Source: Streptomyces beigongshangae
Lineage (GTDB): Bacteria; Actinomycetota; Actinomycetes; Streptomycetales; Streptomycetaceae
Direction of reading: 5' to 3'
DNA: 56,088 nt
Assembly: GCF_019710745.1 (NCBI RefSeq)
Contig: NZ_JAHKJW010000041.1
Coordinates: forward strand, 1-56,088
Below, one piece after another: positions 9,856 to 17,608 of this stretch. Positions within the stretch are counted from its first letter, which is position 1; each line of letters starts with the position of its first letter. A program made the position numbers and the translations under genes. A model generated the notes under the pieces. It was given only the letters and a program-made list of their open reading frames with translations, searched no databases and had not been told where the DNA came from.

Positions 9856-10626
9856 ATGACCGGCGTTTCCACCCTCGACCGCCCTCCGCTGTCGGCGGCA
9901 CCCGCCCGCTACACCGTCACCCTCGCCCGCGACGAGTCCGACGTCCGGGCCGCCCAGCGCCTGCGCCACGACGTCTTCGCCGGGGAGATGGGCGCCCTGC
10001 TCACCACTCCGCAGCCGGGCCTCGACATCGACCCCTTCGACGCGTACTGCGACCACCTGCTCGTGCGCGACACCACGACCGGCCAGGTCGTCGGCACCTA
10101 CCGGCTGCTGCCGCCCGAGCGCGCCGCGGTCGCCGGACGGCTCTACTCCGAGAGCGAGTTCGACCTCGGCCCCCTCGACGGCATCCGCCCGGGACTCGTC
10201 GAGGTCGGCCGCTCCTGCGTCCACCCCGACCACCGCGACGGCGCGGTCATCGGCCTCATCTGGGCCGGCATCGCCCGCTACATGAGCGACGGCGGCCACG
10301 AGTGGCTGGCGGGCTGCTGCTCCCTCCCGCTCGCCGACGGGGGCGCGCTCGCCGCGGGCACCTGGGACCGGGTGCGGGGCAAGCACCTGGCGCCCGAGGA
10401 GTACCGCGTACGGCCGCTGCTGCCCTGGAACGCCGAGGGTGTCACCCGTCCCGCCCGTACCGAACTGCCCCCGCTCCTGCGCGGCTACCTGCGCCTGGGG
10501 GCCTGGGTCTGCGGGGAACCGGCCCACGACCCGGACTTCGGCGTCGCCGACCTGTACGTGCTGCTGTCGATGCGCCGGATCGACCCGCGCTATCTGCGGC
10601 ACTTCCTCTCCCTCGTGCCCGCGTGA
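9856..10626 (+). CDS. olsB: Ornithine N-acyltransferase (OlsB-like)
   Basis: A 256-residue GNAT-fold acyltransferase of the OlsB / hemolysin-like group (PF13444). Typical segments are RLRHDVFAGEMG, DPFDAYCDHLLVRD, VVGTYRLLPP, VEVGRSCVHPDHR and WLAGCCSLPL. OlsB transfers a 3-hydroxyacyl group from ACP to ornithine, giving lyso-ornithine lipid, a phosphorus-free membrane lipid precursor. AGGAGAG lies ~5 nt before ATG 9856. It overlaps olsA by one base (TGATG). From memory, S. coelicolor SCO0921/SCO0920 were linked to ornithine lipids. Siderophore-type acyl transfer is a less likely alternative. Confidence 0.87.
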   Translation: MTGVSTLDRPPLSAAPARYTVTLARDESDVRAAQRLRHDVFAGEMGALLTTPQPGLDIDPFDAYCDHLLVRDTTTGQVVGTYRLLPPERAAVAGRLYSESEFDLGPLDGIRPGLVEVGRSCVHPDHRDGAVIGLIWAGIARYMSDGGHEWLAGCCSLPLADGGALAAGTWDRVRGKHLAPEEYRVRPLLPWNAEGVTRPARTELPPLLRGYLRLGAWVCGEPAHDPDFGVADLYVLLSMRRIDPRYLRHFLSLVPA

Positions 10627-11621
10627 TGAGCGCGCTCCGCACGGGCCTGATCCCGAGCCCCCGGCGAGGCGGCGCGCCGGCCGTTCCCCGGCCGGCCGCG
10701 CGGCCCGCGGCGGCGGCCCCGGCACCGCCCCCCGTTCCCGCGAGCGCCTGGCTGCCCAGGGCCCCCTGCGCACCGGAGACCTGCGTGGAGTCCGCGCACA
10801 CGGCCGCCGCCGTACCGCGCGCCGTGCTGCGGCTGGTCTCGCTGCTGGCCGTGGTCGCCGCCGGGATCGCACTGATCCCGGCCGTCGGGCGGTTCCCCGC
10901 CGGAACGCGCGACCGGCTCGTCAGGGCGTGGTGCCGGACGATCGTGCGCACGGCGGGGGTACGCGTACGGAGCACCGGCGCGGCCCCGCCCCGCGGGGGC
11001 CTGCTGCTGGTGGCCAACCACATCTCCTGGCTGGACATCCCGCTGCTCGCCGCCGTCCGCCCCGGCCGGATGCTCGCCAAGGCCGAGATCAGGCGGTGGC
11101 CCGTGGCCGGGGCGCTCGTCGCGGGCGGCGGCGCGCTGTTCATCGAACGCGACCGTCTGCGCGCCCTGCCGGGGACGGTCGCGCGCGTCGCGGACACCCT
11201 GCGCGGTGGCGCGGCAGTCGTGGTCTTCCCCGAGGGCAGCACCTGGTGCGGCCGGGCCCGGGGCCGGTTCCGCGGGGCCGCCTTCCAGGCCGCCCTCGAC
11301 GCGCGGGCGGCCGTCCAGCCGGTGCGGCTGCGCTACCGGTACGACGGGGGCGCGCCGGCCACCGTCCCCGCGTTCGTGGGCAGCGACTCGCTGCCCGCCT
11401 CGGTGTGGCGGGTCGTGACGGCCCGCGGCCTGGTGGCCGAGGTGGACGTCCGCCCGGTGCTCCCGCCGGGCGCGGCCCCCGACCGGCGGACGCTCGCCCG
11501 GACCGCCGAGGAGGCCGTCGCCCCCGCCGGTACCGCGCACCCCGCCCGCACCGCGTATCCGGCCGCCCGCACCGCGCACCCGGCCGCCCGGACGAACGCG
11601 GAAGCCCCCGCACACCTCTGA
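10626..11621 (+). CDS. olsA: Lyso-ornithine lipid O-acyltransferase (OlsA / PlsC family)
   Basis: A 331-residue 1-acyl-glycerol-3-phosphate-type acyltransferase. It has an Ala/Pro-rich N-terminus (~1-60) and a membrane segment (VLRLVSLLAVVAAGIALIP, ~65-85). The catalytic NHxxxxD motif is NHISWLD and the acyl-acceptor motif is FPEGST. The C-terminus is a degenerate repeat (ARTAHPAART type) unlike the core family. With OlsB it would complete ornithine lipid by acylating the 3-hydroxyl. ATG 10626 shares a base with the olsB stop, implying coupled translation. Confidence 0.87.
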   Translation: MSALRTGLIPSPRRGGAPAVPRPAARPAAAAPAPPPVPASAWLPRAPCAPETCVESAHTAAAVPRAVLRLVSLLAVVAAGIALIPAVGRFPAGTRDRLVRAWCRTIVRTAGVRVRSTGAAPPRGGLLLVANHISWLDIPLLAAVRPGRMLAKAEIRRWPVAGALVAGGGALFIERDRLRALPGTVARVADTLRGGAAVVVFPEGSTWCGRARGRFRGAAFQAALDARAAVQPVRLRYRYDGGAPATVPAFVGSDSLPASVWRVVTARGLVAEVDVRPVLPPGAAPDRRTLARTAEEAVAPAGTAHPARTAYPAARTAHPAARTNAEAPAHL

Positions 11622-11642
11622 CGAACCGTCACCGACGCGGGG

Positions 11643-11648
11643 TACCGT
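11643..11648 (+). promoter_or_regulatory. -10 hexamer of a likely leaderless promoter
   Basis: TACCGT (TAnnnT) ends 6 nt before ATG 11655, and no ribosome site precedes that ATG. The gene may therefore have its own leaderless transcript besides read-through from olsBA. Confidence 0.4.
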
Positions 11649-11654
11649 CCCGGC

Positions 11655-13175
11655 ATGTACCCCGGAGCGTACGACCCCGCCAGGACGGCCGTCGTCACCG
11701 CGGACGGCGGCCGCAGCCTCACCTACGGGCAGTTGGAGGAGCGCTCCCTGCGGCTCGCGGACCACCTGCGCTCCGCCGGTCTGCGCGTCGGCGACCACCT
11801 GGCGCTCCTCGCCGACAACGACCCGCGCGTCCTGGAGGTCTACTGGGCCGCTCTCCGCTCCGGCCTCTACCTGACCGCGGTCAACCACCACCTGACCGCC
11901 GACGAGGCCGCCTACATCGTCCGCGACTGCGGCGCGCGGGCGCTGATCGTCTCCGCGCCCCTGGCCGGACTCGGCCGCGCGGTGCGCGCGGCGGTACCGG
12001 GACCCGCGCTGCACCTGGACTTCGACGACGGCTCCTACGAGCGGGCCCTCGCCGCCGCCTCGCCCGAGCCCCCGGCCCACCAGCCGCGCGGTGCCGACAT
12101 GCTCTACTCGTCCGGCACCACCGGCCTGCCCAAGGGCATCGCGCCGACCCTGCCCGAGGGCGACGTCCGGAAGGAGAAGAGCACGTACCAGCTCCTCTTC
12201 CAGCCCATGTACGGCTTCGGCGAGGACTCCGTCTACCTCTGCCCGGCCCCGCTCTACCACGCGGCGCCCCTGCGCTTCTGCTTCGTGGTGAACGCGACCG
12301 GCGGCACGGTCGTCCTCATGGACTCCCTGACCTCCTTCGACCCGCGCGCGGCACTGGCGGCGATCGAACGGCACCGGGTCACGCACAGCCAGTGGGTGCC
12401 CACCATGTTCGTACGGATGCTGAAGCTGCCGGACGAGGTGCGCGACGCGTACGACGTGTCCTCGCTGAAGGTCGCCGTCCACGCAGCCGCGCCCTGCCCC
12501 GTCGAGGTCAAGCGGCGGATGATGGACTGGTGGGGCCCCATCCTGCACGAGTACTACTCGGCGACGGAGGGCAACGGGATCACCTTCGTGGGCCCCAGGG
12601 AATGGCTGCGCAAGCCCGGGACGGTGGGCCGCGGCGGATTCCTCGGCGAGCTGCGGATCTGCGACGAGGACGGCAGGGTGCTGCCCGCCGGCGAGACGGG
12701 GACCGTGTACTTCGAGCGCGACGAGCTCCCGTTCCGCTACCACGGCGACGAGGCCCGCACCCGGGAGGCGCAGCACCCCGACCACCCCCACTGGACGACG
12801 ACGGGCGACATCGGGCACGTCGACGAGGACGGCTACCTGTTCCTCACCGACCGCAGGGCGTTCACCGTCATCTCCGGCGGCGTCAACATCTACCCCCAGG
12901 AGATCGAGGACTGCCTGACCCTGCACCCCCGGGTGGCCGACGTCGCGGTGATCGGCGTACCGGACGCGGAGATGGGCGAGGCGGTCAAGGCGGTCGTCCA
13001 GCCCGCCGCCGGCGCGACCCCCGGCCCCGCGCTCGAACGCGAACTCCTGGACTTCGTCCGGGCCCGCATCGCCCACTACAAGGCCCCCCGCAGCGTGGAC
13101 TTCACGGACGAGCTGCCCCGCACCCCGACGGGCAAACTGGCCAAGTCCCGGCTGAGGGACGCCTACCGGTCCTGA
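11655..13175 (+). CDS. Acyl-CoA synthetase (AMP-binding, long-chain fatty-acid type)
   Basis: A 506-residue adenylate-forming enzyme. P-loop motif YSSGTTGLPKGI (~153-164), then YYSATEGNG, TGDIGHVDEDGYLF and the hinge/C-terminal region SGGVNIYPQEIEDCL, ending with the catalytic Lys in PTGKLAKS. It activates a carboxylic acid, probably a fatty acid, to its CoA thioester. It starts 33 nt after olsA, so may supply or recycle acyl groups for lipid synthesis, though OlsB normally uses acyl-ACP. Its 3' end overlaps the convergent oxidoreductase by 13 bp. Chain specificity cannot be read from sequence. Confidence 0.92.
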   Translation: MYPGAYDPARTAVVTADGGRSLTYGQLEERSLRLADHLRSAGLRVGDHLALLADNDPRVLEVYWAALRSGLYLTAVNHHLTADEAAYIVRDCGARALIVSAPLAGLGRAVRAAVPGPALHLDFDDGSYERALAAASPEPPAHQPRGADMLYSSGTTGLPKGIAPTLPEGDVRKEKSTYQLLFQPMYGFGEDSVYLCPAPLYHAAPLRFCFVVNATGGTVVLMDSLTSFDPRAALAAIERHRVTHSQWVPTMFVRMLKLPDEVRDAYDVSSLKVAVHAAAPCPVEVKRRMMDWWGPILHEYYSATEGNGITFVGPREWLRKPGTVGRGGFLGELRICDEDGRVLPAGETGTVYFERDELPFRYHGDEARTREAQHPDHPHWTTTGDIGHVDEDGYLFLTDRRAFTVISGGVNIYPQEIEDCLTLHPRVADVAVIGVPDAEMGEAVKAVVQPAAGATPGPALERELLDFVRARIAHYKAPRSVDFTDELPRTPTGKLAKSRLRDAYRS

Positions 13176-14200
13176 GACGACGGGTGCGGCGGCCGGGCCG
13201 CCGCGAGGCCCGCGACCCGCGCCAGCCGCCGGTACGAGTCCAGCAGGGCCTCCCGGTCGTACGTGCTCGTCGTGACCAGCACCTCGTCCGCGGCCGTCTC
13301 CTTGAGCACTGTCTCCAGTTCGTGGGCCACCTGGTCCTCGGTGCCGGCGAGGTGGCCGGTGAGCCCCGCCTCGTAGAAGCCGCGCTCCCGCTCCGTCATG
13401 GCCGAGGTCTCGACGCGTCCGGCGGGCGGCAGCGGCGGGAACGTGCCGTGCGTGCGCGAGTACGCCATCGACCATGCCTCGGGGAGCAGCAGGCGGCGGG
13501 CCTCCTCGGGGGTCCCCGCGACCGAGACCGTGCCCGAGATCACGACATACGGCTCCCGCGCCCACACGGACGGGCGGAACGTCTCGCGGTAGTGGTCGAC
13601 GCCGCGCCGCATCTTCTCGCGGTTCCTGAGGTCGCCGATCACCATCGGCAGGCCCGCCCGGGCGGCGATCGTGGCGCCCTCGCCCATGGCCAGCACGAAC
13701 GGCGGAACGGCCAGGCCCTCCGCGGGGCGCGCCCGCACCCCGGTCGGGGACGTGCCGCGGAACCAGCCGAGCAGCTCGTCCAGCTGTGCCGCGAAGTCGT
13801 CGGCGACGTCCTTGTCCCGCCCCAGCGCCCTGCGCACGCCGTCCGTGAAGCCCACGGAGCGGCCCAGGCCCATGTCGACGCGGCCGGGGAACAGGGACTC
13901 CAGGACGCCGAACTGCTCGGCGACCACCAGGGGCTGGTGGTTGGGCAGCATCACCCCGCCCGTGCCCACCCGGATCGTGCGCGTCGCGGCGGCCACGGCG
14001 GCGGCCAGCACGGTCGGGGCGGACCCGGCGACCCCCGGCACGCCGTGGTGCTCCGAGACCCAGAACCGGTGGTAGCCGAGCCGTTCCAGGTCCTGGGCCA
14101 GCCGCACGGTGTCGCGCAGCGCCTCGGAGGCCGGGTGCCCCTCACGGGTGCGGGAGCGGTCGAGGACGGAGAAGCGGGTCGACGCGATCACTGAGCTCAC
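13163..14200 (-). CDS. Luciferase-like flavin-dependent monooxygenase
   Basis: A 345-residue bacterial-luciferase-family protein (LLM class, F420 or FMN dependent). Family motifs: YHRFWVSEHHGVPGVAGSAP, IRVGTGGVMLPNHQPLVVAEQ, LFPGRVDMGLGRSVG and, near the end, ADEVLVTTSTYD. The SEHH-plus-AGSAP pattern fits the MsnO8/alkanal-monooxygenase-like subgroup. Substrate unknown. The start is GTG 14200, with GTG 14191 possible; neither has a clear ribosome site. It is divergent from terC. Confidence 0.9.
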   Translation of the reverse strand: MSSVIASTRFSVLDRSRTREGHPASEALRDTVRLAQDLERLGYHRFWVSEHHGVPGVAGSAPTVLAAAVAAATRTIRVGTGGVMLPNHQPLVVAEQFGVLESLFPGRVDMGLGRSVGFTDGVRRALGRDKDVADDFAAQLDELLGWFRGTSPTGVRARPAEGLAVPPFVLAMGEGATIAARAGLPMVIGDLRNREKMRRGVDHYRETFRPSVWAREPYVVISGTVSVAGTPEEARRLLLPEAWSMAYSRTHGTFPPLPPAGRVETSAMTERERGFYEAGLTGHLAGTEDQVAHELETVLKETAADEVLVTTSTYDREALLDSYRRLARVAGLAAARPPHPSSQDR

Positions 14201-14286
14201 GTGAGGTTCAACAGCGGGGGAGCCCCAGGATTCCCCGCCGAAGTGGTTTCGTCATTTTTGTGCACTAATGAGTAGTGATGAGTGGT

Positions 14287-14316
14287 GCTGCGTCGTGCTG
14301 CGTCGTGCTGCGTCGT
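14287..14316. repeat. Three tandem copies of GCTGCGTCGT before terC
   Basis: Three perfect 10-bp direct repeats lie 40-70 nt upstream of the terC GTG, in the spacer shared with the divergent oxidoreductase. They could be binding sites or slippage-prone DNA in the terC leader. Confidence 0.85.
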
Positions 14317-14355
14317 CTGAAAGTCGTCATCCGCGACACCGGCCCCGGAGGAACC

Positions 14356-15330
14356 GTGGACGTCACCTTCGGCGTATGGGCGCTGACCGTCGCCGTGCTC
14401 TGCGCGCTCGTCGCCGTGGACTTCCTCGTCGGACGCACACCCCATGACGTCTCCCTCAGGGAGGCGGGCGTCTGGACCGGCGTCTGGATCGCGCTCGCGG
14501 TGGCGTTCGGCGCCGGGCTGCTGGTCGTCTCCGGCGGCGGCCCGGCGGGCGAGTTCTTCGCCGGGTACATCACGGAGAAGTCGCTCAGCGTCGACAACCT
14601 CTTCGTCTTCGTGCTGATCATGGCGAAGTTCTCGGTGCCGTCCCCGTACCAGCAGCGGGTGCTGATGGTCGGCGTACTGGTGGCGCTGGTGCTGCGCACC
14701 GTCTTCATCGCGGCCGGCGCCGCGATCATCGCCACGTTCTCCTGGGTCTTCTACCTCTTCGGGGCGTTCCTGATCTGGACCGCGTGGAAGCTCGTCCAGG
14801 ACGCCCGCAAGGGCCACGGGGAGGGACACGGGGGGAATCACGAGGAGTACGAGGAGAACAAACTGCTCAAGGCCGTCGAGCGGCGCTTCGGGGTGGCCGA
14901 CCGCTACCACGGCACCAGGCTGTGGGTGGAGCAGGGCGGCAAGCGGGTGATGACCCCGATGCTGGTGGTCATGCTGGCGATCGGCTCCACGGACGTCCTG
15001 TTCGCCCTGGACTCCATCCCCGCCATCTACGGCCTCACCGAGGAGCCGTACATCGTCTTCACCGCGAACGCCTTCGCGCTGATGGGCCTGCGGCAGTTGT
15101 ACTTCCTGATCGGCGGGCTGCTGAAACGGCTCGTCCACCTCAGTTACGGACTGTCGGTCATCCTCGGCTTCATCGGCGTCAAGCTGGTGCTGCACGCCCT
15201 GCACGAGTCGGGGGTGCACGTCCCGGAGATCGGTATCCCGTTCTCGCTCGGCTTCATCGTCCTGGTGCTCGCGGTGACGACCCTCACCAGCCTGCGGGCC
15301 TCGAAACGGCGGGCGGAGGGGACCTCCTAG
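14356..15330 (+). CDS. TerC/Alx-family integral membrane protein
   Basis: A 324-residue TerC protein with multiple membrane helices and conserved acidic motifs in membrane segments: VALDFL-like VAVDFLVG near the N-terminus, EKSLSVDNLFVF at ~75 and FALDSIPAIYGLT at ~217. A charged His-rich cytoplasmic loop (GHGEGHGGNHEEY, ~154-166) could bind metal. The family is linked to tellurite resistance and, as Alx/MeeF in other bacteria, to manganese export and metallation of exported enzymes. I chose GTG 14356 for its GGAGGAACC ribosome site; the open frame extends to 14275 across the tandem repeats. Confidence 0.93.
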   Translation: MDVTFGVWALTVAVLCALVAVDFLVGRTPHDVSLREAGVWTGVWIALAVAFGAGLLVVSGGGPAGEFFAGYITEKSLSVDNLFVFVLIMAKFSVPSPYQQRVLMVGVLVALVLRTVFIAAGAAIIATFSWVFYLFGAFLIWTAWKLVQDARKGHGEGHGGNHEEYEENKLLKAVERRFGVADRYHGTRLWVEQGGKRVMTPMLVVMLAIGSTDVLFALDSIPAIYGLTEEPYIVFTANAFALMGLRQLYFLIGGLLKRLVHLSYGLSVILGFIGVKLVLHALHESGVHVPEIGIPFSLGFIVLVLAVTTLTSLRASKRRAEGTS

Positions 15331-15364
15331 GACGGCGCGGGAGCGGGAAGGCCGGACCTGGGCG

Positions 15365-15403
15365 GCACCGGCGGCCCCGCGCCAGATGCGGGACCGCCGG
15401 TGC
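15365..15403. terminator. Bidirectional hairpin between terC and dodecin genes
   Basis: GCACCGGCGG (15365-15374) pairs with CCGCCGGTGC (15394-15403). An inner 5-bp stem (CCCGC/GCGGG) and a 7-nt loop extend it, with one mismatch. It lies between convergent genes. Confidence 0.75.
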
Positions 15404-15426
15404 GTGCGTCCGGGGCGGGGCGGCCG

Positions 15427-15642
15427 TCAGTCCGTGTCCTCCAGCCGGAAGCCGACCTTCAGGCCCACCTGGTAGTGCTGGACCTGCCCGTTCTCGATCT
15501 GTCCCCGGACCTGCGTGACCTCGAACCAGTCGAGGTTGCGCAGGGTCTGCGAGGCCCGGGAGATCCCGTTGCGGATCGCCTGGTCCACGCCCTCGTGCGA
15601 GGTCCCGACGATCTCGGTGACCCGGTAGGTGTGGTCGGACAT
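15427..15642 (-). CDS. Dodecin, flavin-binding storage protein
   Basis: A 71-residue dodecin. The short sequence YRVTEIVGTSHEGVDQAI, then LDWFEVTQVRG and HYQVGLKVGFRLED, contains the flavin-stacking Trp (in LDWFEV) and a downstream Gln in VQHYQV. Dodecins form 12-mers that sequester riboflavin or FMN and limit free-flavin damage. ATG 15642 was chosen because GGAGAGGAG lies ~6 nt upstream; an upstream extension is Arg-rich and unlike the family. Confidence 0.93.
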   Translation of the reverse strand: MSDHTYRVTEIVGTSHEGVDQAIRNGISRASQTLRNLDWFEVTQVRGQIENGQVQHYQVGLKVGFRLEDTD

Positions 15643-15724
15643 GCGGGTTGCTCCTCTCCGCCGTGGCCCGTGTGCCACGCGTCATTCCACGGTGCCCCAA
15701 GGGGCGGGGGACCGCGAGATGTGG

Positions 15725-15751
15725 GCCCGGGGGACACGGGTCCCCGCGGGC
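15725..15751 (-). terminator. Possible terminator after egtD
   Basis: An imperfect GC-rich hairpin (GCCCG...GGGGAC against GTCCCCGCGGGC, one bulge) sits ~20 nt past the egtD stop and ~85 nt before the dodecin start. No T-run follows. Confidence 0.4.
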
Positions 15752-15767
15752 TCCGGCCCGGTGCGGA

Positions 15768-16730
15768 TCACCGGACCGTGCTCAGCGACAGCGCGAACCT
15801 CCCTCCGGCGTCCGTCCACCAGTGGGTGAGCCCGAGTCCGGCCGCGGCCAGCTCCGCGCGTACGCCCTCCTCGCGGAACTTCGCCGAGACCTCGGTGCGC
15901 ATCTCCTCGCCCGCGGCGAACTCGACGGCGAGACCGAGCGCGGGGATCTTCACGGTCAGCGCCGAACGGGCGCGCAACCGCATCTCGATCCACTCCCGCC
16001 CGGGGTCCCAGCGGGCGACGTGGTCGAACCCGTCGGGGTCGAAGTCCGCGCCCAGCTCACGGTTGACGACGGCCAGCACGTTCTTGTTGAACGCGGCCGT
16101 CACCCCCGCCGCGTCGTCGTACGCCGCGACGAGGACCGACTCGTCCTTCACGAGGTCCGTGCCGAGGAGCAGCGCGTCGCCGGGCGACAGCAGGGACCGC
16201 ACGGACGCCAGGAACGCGGCACGTTCGGCGGGCAGCAGGTTGCCGATCGTGCCGCCCAGGAACGCCACCAGCCGCGGCCCGGGCGTGGCGGGCAGCGTGA
16301 GACCGCCGGTGAAGTCGGCGATCAGCGCGTGCACGTGGAGCGAGGGACGCCCGGCGGCCAGTGCCCCACCGGCCTGCGCGAGCGCGCTCCCGCTCACGTC
16401 CACCGGTACGTAGGTGCGCAGACCGGGCAGTGCGTCGAGCAGGTACCCGGTCTTCTCGGACGAGCCGGAGCCCAGCTCCACCAGGGTGCGGGCGCCGGTC
16501 GCCGCGGCGATCTCCGGGGCCCGGCCGGCCAGGATCTCGCGCTCGGCGCGGGTGGGGTAGTACTCGGGCAGCGCGGTGATCTCCTCGAAGAGCTCGCTGC
16601 CGAGCGCGTCGTAGAACCACTTGGGCGGGAGTGTCTTCGGGGTGCGGGTCAGACCGTCCAGGACGTCGGCGCGCAGCGCGGCCCCGGTGGCGTCCTCGGG
16701 CAGGGTGCGGGTGATCAGGAACGGACTCAC
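15768..16730 (-). CDS. egtD: L-histidine N-alpha-methyltransferase
   Basis: A 320-residue EgtD that trimethylates histidine to hercynine using SAM, the first step of ergothioneine synthesis. Typical features: PKTLPPKWFYDALGSELFEEI near the start, SAM site LVELGSGSSEKT, then FLGGTIGNLLPAE, LLGTDLVKDESVLVAAYDDA, and the C-terminal EMRTEVSAKF and LTHWWTD. GTG 16730 overlaps the egtC stop (GTGA). It is the last gene of the operon although it encodes the first enzyme. Confidence 0.95.
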   Translation of the reverse strand: MSPFLITRTLPEDATGAALRADVLDGLTRTPKTLPPKWFYDALGSELFEEITALPEYYPTRAEREILAGRAPEIAAATGARTLVELGSGSSEKTGYLLDALPGLRTYVPVDVSGSALAQAGGALAAGRPSLHVHALIADFTGGLTLPATPGPRLVAFLGGTIGNLLPAERAAFLASVRSLLSPGDALLLGTDLVKDESVLVAAYDDAAGVTAAFNKNVLAVVNRELGADFDPDGFDHVARWDPGREWIEMRLRARSALTVKIPALGLAVEFAAGEEMRTEVSAKFREEGVRAELAAAGLGLTHWWTDAGGRFALSLSTVR

Positions 16731-17608
16731 GTACGGGGCTCCTCGCTCGTCACACACGCCGGTGTCACACATGTCGGTGCCGCGGATGCCGGCGTCATGG
16801 GCACCGGTGCCATGGATGACGGTGCCTTGGATGCCGGTGGCATGGATGACGGGTGTTCGCCGGCCTCCCCGAGCGGGGTGAGCAGGAGGTCCGTGCGGCT
16901 CGCGGTGAGCAGTGTGCGGTCCGGCACCTCCCGCCAGTGCGGATCGTCGTCGTAGGGCTCGGACGCGACGACGGTGCGCCGGCCGGGCCCGGTCAGGTAC
17001 CAGAGGGTGTCGCCCCAGGCGGTGGCCGCGATCACCTCCCCGTCGGTGAGCAGGAGGTTGAGCCGGGAGCCGGGTGCCGCCGCCGCCACGTCGAGGACCG
17101 TGCCGGCGAGCGCCCGGCCCACCTCGGCGCCGCCGCGCAGCCGGTTCAGGAGCAGCGCCCAGACGAGCGCCGAGTCGCAGCGCGCCTCCATCGACAGCAG
17201 GTCCTCGGCGGGCAGCGTCCGGGCGAGCGGGGCCAGGGAGCGCGGCCAGCCGGCGATCGCCCCGTTGTGGCTGAACAGCCAGGTGCCCGCGGCGAACGGC
17301 GCCGCCGCGGCCTCCCCGTCCGCGCCCGCCAGGGTCGCGTCGCGCACCGCCGCGAGGAGCGCGCCCGAGCGCACCACCCGCACCAGGTCGGCGAAGGACC
17401 CGTCGGCCCAGACCGGCCCGGCGCGCCGGTAGCGCGCGGGCACCGGGTCCCCCTCGGCGTACCAGCCGACACCGAAACCGTCGGCGTTGACGGTCCCGTG
17501 CCGCTGGCGCCGGGGCGCCCACGACTGGCGGTACAGACTGTGCGCCGGGGCCACGAGGAGCCGCCCCAGCGGCTCCGCGGGCCCCAGGTACGCCAGATGA
17601 CGGCACAT
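16727..17608 (-). CDS. egtC: Ergothioneine gamma-glutamyl amidohydrolase
   Basis: A 293-residue class II glutamine amidotransferase-fold enzyme. It begins MCRHLAYLG, with catalytic Cys2 exposed after Met removal. Other motifs are NADGFGVGWYAEG and WLFSHNGAIAGW. It removes glutamate from gamma-glutamyl-hercynylcysteine sulfoxide. The last ~40 residues are a Ser/Pro/Met/Ala decapeptide repeat outside the enzyme fold (see repeat at 16761-16850). ATG 17608 shares one base with the egtB stop (TGATG). Confidence 0.94.
   Translation of the reverse strand: MCRHLAYLGPAEPLGRLLVAPAHSLYRQSWAPRRQRHGTVNADGFGVGWYAEGDPVPARYRRAGPVWADGSFADLVRVVRSGALLAAVRDATLAGADGEAAAAPFAAGTWLFSHNGAIAGWPRSLAPLARTLPAEDLLSMEARCDSALVWALLLNRLRGGAEVGRALAGTVLDVAAAAPGSRLNLLLTDGEVIAATAWGDTLWYLTGPGRRTVVASEPYDDDPHWREVPDRTLLTASRTDLLLTPLGEAGEHPSSMPPASKAPSSMAPVPMTPASAAPTCVTPACVTSEEPRT
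16761..16850 (-). repeat. 30-bp minisatellite in the 3' end of egtC
   Basis: Three 30-bp imperfect units (16850-16821, 16820-16791, 16790-16761) plus a partial fourth encode decapeptides SSMPPASKAP, SSMAPVPMTP and ASAAPTCVTP. The array ends just before the egtD start. In the egtD frame it also reads through without a stop. Confidence 0.8.

Noticed and set aside
10439..14194. Very long open frame antisense or out of frame to the lipid and oxidoreductase genes
   Set aside because: Its translation is Arg/Pro/Ala/Gly shadow typical of high-GC DNA, while the frames annotated there carry catalytic motifs.
14201..14355. Manganese riboswitch (yybP-ykoY) before terC
   Set aside because: I found no matching conserved loops; only a triple decamer and a short leader are present.
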